NCBI GenBank assembly: GCA_039707465.1
Contig: CM077646.1
Span: 82,236,715 to 82,300,714 of the forward strand
Source: Rhabdophis nuchalis
Lineage: Eukaryota > Chordata > Lepidosauria > Squamata > Natricidae
DNA: 64,000 nt
Direction of reading: 5' to 3'
Each line of letters begins with the position of its first letter. Within the stretch, counting starts at the first letter, position 1. The notes below the pieces were generated by a model, which saw nothing but the letters and a program-made list of their open reading frames with translations, did not search any database and was not told where the DNA came from. This document shows, piece after piece, positions 55,768 through 64,000 of the stretch. The position numbers and the translations under genes are program-made.

Positions 55768-58159
55768 TCCTATCTCATGTACTAGTAGAGTCTCAAAAAT
55801 TCTCATTCTAATACGGATTCAGCACTCAGGGGCTTTTAATCTCCACCACAAACACCTAGTGGCAACGATGTCTTAAAATGACATATGGTGGCATTGCTTC
55901 AATTCAGTGGCTAAACAGATATATAACAGTGTTGCAAAATGAAACAACTTTTGTTTCATTTTGCTTTTGCTTTTCTTTTGTTTTGATTTTGAAATGGTTG
56001 AGAAAAATGGAAATATATCAAGTTATTTTGCATTGATGGATATGGAGCAACCTAAACATGGGATTAATGGCTGTTCTGTACTATATAGACTCAAGGGACT
56101 TGTCTTCTGTGCTTAGTGGGCTGGAGAAGAAATAATTGATGTCCGAATTTAAGTCCATTCTTCAATTTGACAACAGCCCAGATCTTTGTCCAGACAGGAT
56201 TTATCACAGACCCCAATTGATAGATTCCTTTTAAACACACACAAACACCTACCTCTTGTACTGGGAAAGCAAGGTCCAGTCGCTTTCCTTTCTGTGGATT
56301 AGTCATTGAGGATATGTGGTTTTCATGATTTTGCATCAGCCCTCTCTGTTGCTGCTCCAATGGGGGGGGGGGGAGATAAATAGTCTTACTTTTCAATCAT
56401 TTAGGAAGTGAAAACTGGCAATGCTTGTCAAATTCACCTTTAAAAAAACAACCACATCAGAATTTCAGCAATGAAAAGGGAGCAGGCAGTCCCATGGTCA
56501 CCAATCCTATTTGATAACCTGACAGTTGCTACAACAAATTGTGCGTGCAGATAGAAACATTGAATTAATGTTTCAGAGCATTGTTTGTTGATAATATGGA
56601 AGGAAGCCATGTACAGGTAGTCTTTGAGTTACAACAGTTTATTTAGTGACCAAAGTTATAACGGCACTGCAAAAATGATGACATGGATCATTATATTTCA
56701 TGTAACTTAAGTATGCACTTTCATCATGACTTCTGTTGCATGTATGTAAGTAGCATCATTTAGATGCTTGTAGTTAGTTTTGGTAAAAGAAAATATTTTT
56801 AAGTCAGTGTTGAACTGTGGGCTTCCTGGTGCTCTCTGAGCTTGATTGTTTTCTTGCAGAAGTTTCATTACCAAATTAGGTAGCACCCATCAGTGCATAC
56901 CAATCATCAGTGCATACTGATCTATGCACATAAAATTCTTGCTGCACTTACACAGTCCTTCATATTTGGGGCTAAAGTTTGCTTATACAGCACATTTACA
57001 GGAACGTGATCTTTGTTTTAGTAGACAAACATGTTCAGTTATGAAGTAATCCTTAGATTTGAGTTCCTACTTTACATAGCACTGCAACAGGACCATGGTT
57101 AGGGTCAAACTGGGCTTTAGTTCTGCTTGTTGCATATTGCACAAAATATATCCAAACTGATAACCATTATGGCTTCCAATTAACCAGGGACACTGTTTGT
57201 GGCATGGTATGACTAAAATTGGTACACTAGTCTACCTATGGGCAAGTAGGCTTCAAGGCACACATTTAACAGGCCATGTTGTCTCCTAAGATGCCAGCCA
57301 GAGTTGCTGGCAAAACATCAGGAAATCAGTTGCCTAGACTGCAGCCACCAAACCCTGAATCCCAACCTTATGTAACAAATAAGAACCATGAAAATCGACA
57401 TTAATGTACGCTAGTCTACTCAAGCCTCAGTGTTCATGGTAGACAGAAAGTATTTTTTCTGTACTCTTTTATTTGTGCCATCTAGAACAATTATTATTTT
57501 TTCTTTGGGATCACATATATTCAGAATGTTACACACGTTTTGCAAAACTGATCCCTGATTTTTCCCATTATCTAGTCACTAAAACATATAACTATCACCA
57601 ATCAACTTTCATATGCACCTAAATAATCCAGATTATACCACTTCATACTTTCAATATACATTTTTAATGATTTGGGAGAAAGAGTAGACTATGCTATCAG
57701 GAGCATTCATTGCTAAGGGATGTGGACATGCTAGTCAATTTTGGCCTATTTGGTGCTGAAGTCCAACTCACACATGTTCATACTGTTGTATGTACATTAG
57801 GACTTCTACTTTAAAGGCTGCTTTATAAACTATATGGTTCTCATCCCACCAACTGAGAAGCATATATAAAAAACATACTGACCCATCTGAAAAAGTCTAG
57901 GTACTTCTATGCTACTTTGGAGCGTCATCCAATTGGACTTCTTTTTCCTGGAAAGCACTGTGGTAATATCTTATGATTTCTTATCCTCCAGTTAGCATTA
58001 TTAATAATTGAACTGTGGTGTGAAGTTGAAAATTTTAGCATATAGTTGGATCTTCTGTCTCTAGAAAGACTTCTGCTAGCAGTGGATTCGTATTTTAGCA
58101 GCATCTCTGATATCTTATGAGACAGTTTTGAATAAATGCATGGTCTTTATTTATATATT
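55768..58159. other. Intergenic DNA with two repeat fragments
   Basis: Between HRH1 and ATG7. A CAGGTAGTCC-family left end lies at 56616-56720, and 56825-56915 resembles the repeat at 27385. A poly-G run is near 56362. Otherwise nothing recognised. Confidence 0.45.
56616..56720. mobile_element. CAGGTAGTCC-family fragment
   Basis: CAGGTAGTCTTTGAGTTACA after ta, followed by gtgaccaaagttataacggc. Only the first hundred bases. Confidence 0.6.
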
Positions 58160-58211
58160 GGTTGGTTGGTTGGTTGGTTGGTTGGTTGGTTGGTTGGTTG
58201 GTTGGTTGGTT
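58159..58211. repeat. (GGTT)n microsatellite
   Basis: About 13 GGTT units. Confidence 0.95.
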
Positions 58212-59682
58212 GTTCCGTTCATCATGGTGATCAAAAAAAAAAGTCCAAGTTGTTGAAACAATCCCTGTTCTATGTAGAGCCAATTATGACAATTGTAAAA
58301 TATCACATATTCCATCTATTTATCAAATACTATGTATTTGGCTTGGGTGTCATTCAGGCTGTACTCCCACTTTTCTCTTTGTTCATCTTATAGCATAGCA
58401 ACTACTAAAGAATTCAAAACCTTGTAAACAGTTTACTGACTTGTAACATGGCCGACATTAATATGGGTTTTGGAATTCTTACAGACAAATGATATCTTTT
58501 TATATGGTATAATGGTTCTCTGTCATTCTATTCTTGGTAGACAGTGTTATGTACACTATGTGGAGGTACTGATTTATGATACCACCCTTCAAATTTGATA
58601 TTCAATATTGATATACAGTTTATATACAATTCTTCATTTTGAAATATATATACTTCATATTCAGTGTCTTCTTTTCTATTGTTGCACTTCATTACAACTA
58701 TCATTTAAAAACTCTTGTATCATCCAATGTGAAATGAAAAATATACTCCTTTTCACTTTTGTGTAAAAAAATATCTACAATAACAAATAAACATCACCGG
58801 AAATCATGTCAAACAATCACAGAAATGAATTCATGCAGTGAGGTTCCTCCTGACAGAGTTTAACCCAGCAGTTTAACCCTAAATTTAATTTGAACGAAGA
58901 GCTAAGAAGATAATTCCTACTCCTACTCTGCTAATTCCTACTCTTTTCTGTGGTTTTGCTACTAAAGCAATTAAGAACTGACTCTGAGATCAAAACCTAA
59001 TGCTTGCTTTTGAAATTAAAAAAAAACTCTGGGGATTATAATTCTATTATCATCATTGTAATCAAATTTTATGAATTTGGCAATTTTACGTGTTAAACAG
59101 GGTTAGGTATTATAACATCTATTTGCTTTCTCATGAATGCAACAAGACCGTTTTGAACATAATATTCAAGGTCACGTGTCAGCCATATTTTAACATTCTT
59201 TTTAATGGTTTTAACATTACAATTGTTTTTATACACAATCGTATTAATATATTAAATTATTCAAAAGACAGATCATATATCCCATTGATTTATAAAAGAA
59301 ACACCTCATTTATGACATTCTACATGTGTTTTTGATTTTAACAGTTATAACTTTTTAAGAAATTAATCATAGCACTCATACGATTCAAATTTGCTTGTAA
59401 ATTAACCATGATCATTATACATTATACTCAGTTCTGGATTAACCATGAATGGTTAATGATTAAGACACCAAGATAAGGTGGGGGGCACCACAGGTTTTCC
59501 TCTAGTGATAATGTCCTTAACTCTTTCACTAACATACTTGGCTTTAGTTTTCAGCACTTACTGAATTTAATGTCTTGTGAGTTATCTATGGGAGAACTCA
59601 GGAGCTTGGAAAAGCTGGTGGATTTTTCTTTTTAAATAGGAGATCACCCTGGATTCTGTTGAAGGGGCTGAATGTTCCCAAC
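58212..59682. other. AT-rich intergenic DNA, nothing recognised
   Basis: No exon, RNA gene or repeat family identified. Confidence 0.4.
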
Positions 59683-59869
59683 CTTTGGTTCCCATCCTTT
59701 TTTTGGCCATGCCCCACCTATGCATCTCTAAAATCCTGATGCCTTCTCTCCCCCCCCACCCCATGAGATATAATTCTTACTTTATTCAAAAAGTGAACTC
59801 TACTCATGCAGAGGAAGCCATTAACTTGGTTTACACAAGGTTCAAATTGCTCCCCTGTGAGAAACACTG
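59683..59869. mobile_element. hAT element, CAGTGGTTCCCAACC family, decayed
   Basis: Shares gccccacctatgcatct, aatcctgatgcc and tttattcaaaaagtgaactc with the copy at 53500 and ends gagaaacactg. Target-site duplication not preserved. Confidence 0.65.
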
Positions 59870-60004
59870 GTTTAGAAGCTTCTTGGGAGGCAAAGTAAAA
59901 AGATTGGCAGCATCTCGCTTGGTTGAACTTGAAAAAGCTATTTGTTCTAATTGTTCTTCTAAATGATAATTATTATTCATAATTAGCATTGATCAAGAAC
60001 ACAA

Positions 60005-60388
60005 CAGTTAGTTGTCAACCTACAATTGGGTTTAGTGACCATTTGAAGTTACAACAGCACAGAAAAAAGTAACTTATGCCCATTTTCACACATATGACTG
60101 CTGCAGCATACTCATGCTCAAGTGATCAAAATTCCGTCGCTTTGCAAGTAACTTATAGTTACTTGCAGGGTCCTGGAGTCATATGATCACTTTTTGCAGC
60201 CTTCTGACAAGCAAAGTCCATGGGGAAGCCAGATTCATTAGCAACCATGTTACTAACTTAACAACTGCAGAGGTTTCCTTAACAGTTGGCAAGAAAGGTC
60301 ATAAAATGGGGCAAACTCACTTAACAAATGTCTCACTTAGCAATAGAAATGTTGGGCTCAATTTTGGTTGTAAGTTGAAGACTACTTG
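60005..60388. mobile_element. CAGGTAGTCC-family DNA transposon
   Basis: Begins CAGTTAGTTGTCAACCTACA and ends GTAAGTTGAAGACTACTTG followed by TA. The interior matches the copy at 13399 in reverse orientation. It lies between HRH1 and ATG7. Confidence 0.7.
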
Positions 60389-61079
60389 TATCAGAAAATA
60401 GCCAGTCTAGAGGTAAAAAAAGAAAACAACCAGAAAATGCTTTGGCAAAGTAGTGCTATATTGTTGCACAGAAAATGGCATCTACATGAAGCAACCAAAA
60501 GTGGAGATGGGATGGGATTTTGTGTTTACCATAAATCAGAGCTAAACTGAAAATACATATGAACAGGATTGCTTCTCTTTGATAACAAAGGGACAACGAA
60601 TTTCCTGACTCTAGGATGTCTGCTGTCAGTTTCCAATTTGTTGGTAAATAAAACCAAAATATTATTAAAAGTTTAAATTTCTGGTGAATTATTTTTCTGG
60701 AGAAAAATTAAACTAGATAAAAGTGCTCTTTTGAAACCCCTGAAAATTTGGGAACACAAAGACTACTATAACACATTGTATATAGACTTGAAAAAGTGAC
60801 TGGGGTAAATTAAACACTGATTAGAATGATCAAATATAAAAGTTAGGATTAAGAAGACATGTTAAATAGCAATATATTTCATTCTAGCTCAATCTCGTTT
60901 TAAACTACAAAATCTACTATTAAAAAGACCACAAACCACTAGAAACAGAAAAACAACTCTTTTAAGACACCCAAACCGTTGTTTACTTTTTTTTAATACA
61001 AGATTTAAATAATACCAGATTTTCTTCATCCCACATAAACTTGCTGATCTGTCTCCAATATTATTTTTTCTGCAATAAG
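60389..61079 (-). other. HRH1 3' flank and probable 3' UTR
   Basis: AT-rich sequence after the HRH1 stop codon. An ATTAAA hexamer on the minus strand near 60993 is the nearest polyadenylation-signal candidate. No repeat was recognised. Confidence 0.35.
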
Positions 61080-62537
61080 TTAAGTTTTAATATGAAATAT
61101 CTTTTTAAAAGCCTTTTTGAAGTTTTCGTTACAGAGTGGGTATATAAATGGATTTAATGTAGAATTCACATAGCCAAGCCAAATCGTAAACATGTGAAAT
61201 GGACGGTTGTAACATATTTCACAAAAGGCCATGACCATAAACAGTACAAAATACGGTATCCAACATAGCATAAAAACTGCCATTATAACACCTAACTGTT
61301 TGGCAGCCTTTCTGTCCCTGTTCACATGCAGCTTTTGACTCTGGGAAACAGACTGAGTACGTAGCTTTCCCCAAGTCTCTTTCAGGTAACAGAGACTGCG
61401 GGCATCTCTTCTGTTAGAATACTTCTGAGGAAAATGTTGCTCAGTATAAGAATTTTTCTCTAGGGAGGGATCTGAGTGAATTGTAGGCAATGATCCTCCT
61501 ACAAAACTCTGCCTATGGGATATTTTGCCTAACTGGGATATAGGATTTTTTATATTTTCAGTACTGTTACTGGCACAGGCATATTTTCCCTTTCTATTGT
61601 CTAAATCAAAATCTTTCTGCATTATAGCTAGAGGGAAACAGTTACGCTTTATTACTTCATGGTCACTTCCTTTAGGAAAATCCTTCGAGATTTTAACAAA
61701 GCTGCTTAATGGAAGGTTAGCGTCCCTCCTTTTGTTTTGCTCGAAGCTATCATTTGCACTGAAAGAAAATCCTCTATCTTTATTGGAACTTCGGGAACAA
61801 ATCTTTTGCATTTCCGGTATCTTTCCATTATACACACTAACATTGTTACCGTTACATCTGTATGATCCATTTATCAGCTGCCGATGCTGATAATGTTTAC
61901 AAACAGCCCTGTAAATGTTTATATAGAACCACAGCATCAGCAATGATGGTACATAGAAGTTGATTGTGGCTGTCAAGACTTTAAACCATGTGGTTCTACA
62001 AAAATCTGTTTCACATATGTTTTCATCATACGTTCTGTTATGTATTGTCATACCACTGTGATCTGTGAATTTTCGCCAGCCAAGTATTGGAATCACCCAC
62101 AGGAAGGACAGCAGCCAAGCTATTGAAATCATGACCGAGGCTCTAGTTTTGGTCCTGTACTTGAGATATTTTAAAGGCTGTTGGACTGAGCGGTAGCGAT
62201 CTACACAGAGTATGAAAAGGCTGAATATAGAAGCTGTGCTGGCTACATAATCCATCGAAAGCCAGAACAGGCAAGCTTGTCTAGTCAAAATCCACTTATC
62301 CTTCAACAAGTACACAATGTTTAGTGGCATCACAGCTGCACCAACTATCACATCTGCACATGAAAGACTGACAATATAAAGATTGCCAACTGACTGTAGT
62401 TTCTTTTCTGTTTTTACTGCGTATAGGACCAAAATATTCATAACCACTGTAATCAGTGAGATGGTTCCCAAGAATAGTCCTAGGACAGGTTGAATCTCTG
62501 TAGAATTCCTGTATGTGCTTCTGTCCACCAGACACAT
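61080..62537 (-). CDS. HRH1: HRH1, histamine H1 receptor (complete, single coding exon)
   Basis: A 485-residue class A GPCR; human HRH1 is 487. H1 receptors bind histamine at the plasma membrane and signal through Gq/11 and phospholipase C. Seven membrane segments are readable. Landmarks: N-glycosylation site NST at 11-13; GNLYIVSLS of TM2 at 51-59; LFWLSMDYVASTASIF with amine-binding Asp 96 in TM3; DRYRSVQQPL from 113; Cys 89 with ECL2 Cys 175 or 180 for the disulfide; NFYVP with Asn 193 in TM5; CWIPYF at 425-430 in TM6; NPFIY at 462-466 in TM7; C-terminus FKKIFHIKT. Intracellular loop 3 (about 215-407) is long, as in H1 receptors, but diverges from mammals. The extracellular N-terminus is about ten residues shorter than in human. 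The coding sequence is intronless, as in mammals. The start is the first in-frame ATG. HRH1 lies upstream of ATG7 on the same strand, as in human. Confidence 0.98.
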   Translation of the reverse strand: MCLVDRSTYRNSTEIQPVLGLFLGTISLITVVMNILVLYAVKTEKKLQSVGNLYIVSLSCADVIVGAAVMPLNIVYLLKDKWILTRQACLFWLSMDYVASTASIFSLFILCVDRYRSVQQPLKYLKYRTKTRASVMISIAWLLSFLWVIPILGWRKFTDHSGMTIHNRTYDENICETDFCRTTWFKVLTATINFYVPSLLMLWFYINIYRAVCKHYQHRQLINGSYRCNGNNVSVYNGKIPEMQKICSRSSNKDRGFSFSANDSFEQNKRRDANLPLSSFVKISKDFPKGSDHEVIKRNCFPLAIMQKDFDLDNRKGKYACASNSTENIKNPISQLGKISHRQSFVGGSLPTIHSDPSLEKNSYTEQHFPQKYSNRRDARSLCYLKETWGKLRTQSVSQSQKLHVNRDRKAAKQLGVIMAVFMLCWIPYFVLFMVMAFCEICYNRPFHMFTIWLGYVNSTLNPFIYPLCNENFKKAFKKIFHIKT

Positions 62538-62544
62538 CCTTTGA
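62538..62544 (-). promoter_or_regulatory. Possible 3' splice site just upstream of the HRH1 start codon
   Basis: On the minus strand a T-rich tract (ggtcttttttcatcgaatctgag) is followed by seven bases and the HRH1 ATG. In mammals the HRH1 coding exon is preceded by an intron in the 5' UTR, so this AG could be the acceptor. Weak evidence. Confidence 0.3.
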
Positions 62545-63026
62545 CTCAGATTCGATGAAAAAAGACCAAAAAAATGACTTCTGAGTTCAGTCTTGTCTGG
62601 TGAACTGTTGGGTGAGTTTCTTTTGTTTCTTTGATTAATCTGAAAATTAAAACAAATATTTCACTACTGATGCTTCTTGCAGTTTTTACAGCTAAAGAAA
62701 TAAAAGTGAGAGTGAAGTCAAGAATACATATTGCAAAAATATTACATAGTAGGAGCCTGCCTCCAAATTTCTTATCCAAATATCTTGCGCCCGGAGCCTT
62801 CCAAGCCATATGGTATTCATCAAAAGCTTAAACTACCAGTTCCTGAGCCAAGTGGAAGCTTTCCTCTTAGTCTCCATTCAAAGGAGAAGGTGCTGGGCCT
62901 GAGTATTTCCAGGACTGTGATCATTTTAAATCTAAGGTCCAGAAAGTAAATATACTTGTAAGTAGCATATAGGAAAGATCTGGTTCTACAGCAAAGCACT
63001 TTTATACATAGGTAACAAAATAGATA
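62538..63026. other. Upstream of the HRH1 coding exon, nothing recognised
   Basis: Probably 5' UTR intron. No further exon or promoter is identifiable. Confidence 0.4.
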
Positions 63027-63283
63027 CCGTGTTTCCCCAAAAATAAGACAGGGTCTTATTTTCTTTTGACCCCCGAAATAAGGACTTGGCCCTATTTTCG
63101 GGGAGGTGTTATTATTTTTCAGGTGCAAGAGGCAGTGAGCATGGTCATCTCATGGCTGCTGTTGTGTTGCAATATTTTTGGGGAGGGCTTATTTGGGGGG
63201 GGGAAGGGCTTATTTTAGCGCATGCGCTCAAAAGCCCAGTTAGGTTTATTATCTGGGGAGGTTTTATTTTCAGGGAAACAGGG
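63027..63283. mobile_element. TA-flanked DNA transposon, CCGTGTTTCCCC family
   Basis: 257 bp between TA dinucleotides, with inverted ends CCGTGTTTCCCCAAAAATAA and TTATTTTCAGGGAAACAGGG. Repeated cttattt/aataaggac motifs inside. Confidence 0.8.
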
Positions 63284-63508
63284 TACTTTCTCATCTTCTG
63301 ATATCTATGAGGATAAAGCAATTGTGTTCTTTACTACTGTGCTGATAATTTTATGAGACATGTTCACTGACTTGAGTTGACCAAAATATATTTAAAAGGC
63401 AGGATTGAAAGAGGAAGAGGAAGGGAGGGGGGGAGAGAGAGAGACTGAGACTGGAATTGATTTAGGTATGGATATATGACCTAAAGCCAGTTAGGACAAG
63501 GTCATAGC

Positions 63509-63680
63509 GCCATGATGGTGAACCTATGGAACACATGCCAGGGGCGACATGCAGAACCCTCTCTGTGGACATGCGTGCCACTGCCAGCTTCTCTTATGGT
63601 TTCTGGCGTGCACCTGTGTGCCAGCCAGCTGGTCTTTGCAGGCGCCAGAGTATCAGAAGACAGCCTTAAAAACGTCCCCA
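63509..63680. mobile_element. Left part of a GATGGCGAACCTATGG hAT copy
   Basis: ccatgatggtgaacctatgg and acacatgccaggggcgacat match the start of 21142 and 55350. The right end is missing. Confidence 0.6.
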
Positions 63681-64000
63681 AAATAGGCCATTTTCCAGGC
63701 TGTTTTCTGGTCATATGTCTTCCTAAGGCAAGAAAAAGGAAGAGGCAGGAACAGAGGTTCAGGACAGGAAGCATCATAGGCAGAATTCCAAGATCAGAAG
63801 AGTTCTGATCAAAATAATTCAAGCTAGAGCAAAGCATGAATGAAACAGCATGTATTTGATGTATTCACTGTATTATATTTATCATTTGGTGTTTGTTCTA
63901 TAAATAAATATCTTTATTGAAGATCCAGGGTGAAGTGCTCAACATCTGAACACAAAGCTCACATTACAAAGGAAGAGTTTGTAATGGATTTATTCTCAAG
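63681..64000. other. Unrecognised DNA to the window edge
   Basis: No feature identified. Confidence 0.35.

Noticed and set aside
56091..56396. 101-codon minus-strand frame between ATG7 and HRH1 as an extra exon
   Set aside because: No family resemblance, poly-Pro from a poly-G run, and no convincing splice context.
58095..58393. Frames with (TNQP)n or (GWLV)n repeats
   Set aside because: Products of the (GGTT)n microsatellite.

Overview
This window is vertebrate nuclear DNA. The interspersed repeats point to a squamate reptile, and the load of simple repeats, including a GATA array, makes a snake more likely than a lizard (inference). Visible families include CR1-type and L2-type LINE tails, tRNA-derived SINEs of Sauria type, many short hAT elements with 8-bp target-site duplications, and TA-flanked DNA transposons.

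Two host genes are recognisable, both on the minus strand. HRH1 (histamine H1 receptor) is complete in one coding exon at 61080-62537. ATG7 (the E1-like enzyme that activates ATG12 and ATG8/LC3 in autophagy) starts at 52743 and runs leftwards. Sixteen coding exons can be placed between 52743 and 23697. They total 1,980 nt (660 codons), all in frame and without a stop. The last roughly 50 codons known from the family were not found and probably lie beyond the left edge, so positions 1-23696 are read as the final, very long intron. A CpG-rich stretch at about 52,500-53,120 is the likely ATG7 promoter. HRH1 upstream of ATG7 on the same strand matches the order known on human chromosome 3p25.

Layout: 1-23,696 last intron of ATG7 (old L2-type LINE, SINEs, DNA transposons, GATA/GGTA microsatellites); 23,697-52,743 ATG7 exons with repeat-filled introns; 52,500-53,120 CpG island; 53,120-61,079 repeat-rich intergenic DNA; 61,080-62,537 HRH1; 62,538-64,000 upstream of the HRH1 coding exon.

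The most unusual structures are a perfect 448-bp palindrome (two 222-bp arms, 4-nt spacer) in ATG7 intron 8, two GC-AG introns in ATG7 with the same donor sequence, a three-level nest of transposons in intron 12, two direct L2-type LINE copies flanking exon 12, and a series of hAT insertions whose 8-bp duplications mostly fit nnnTAnnn. I did not find a new multi-gene system here. The two genes are not known to act in one pathway; their adjacency is conserved synteny.
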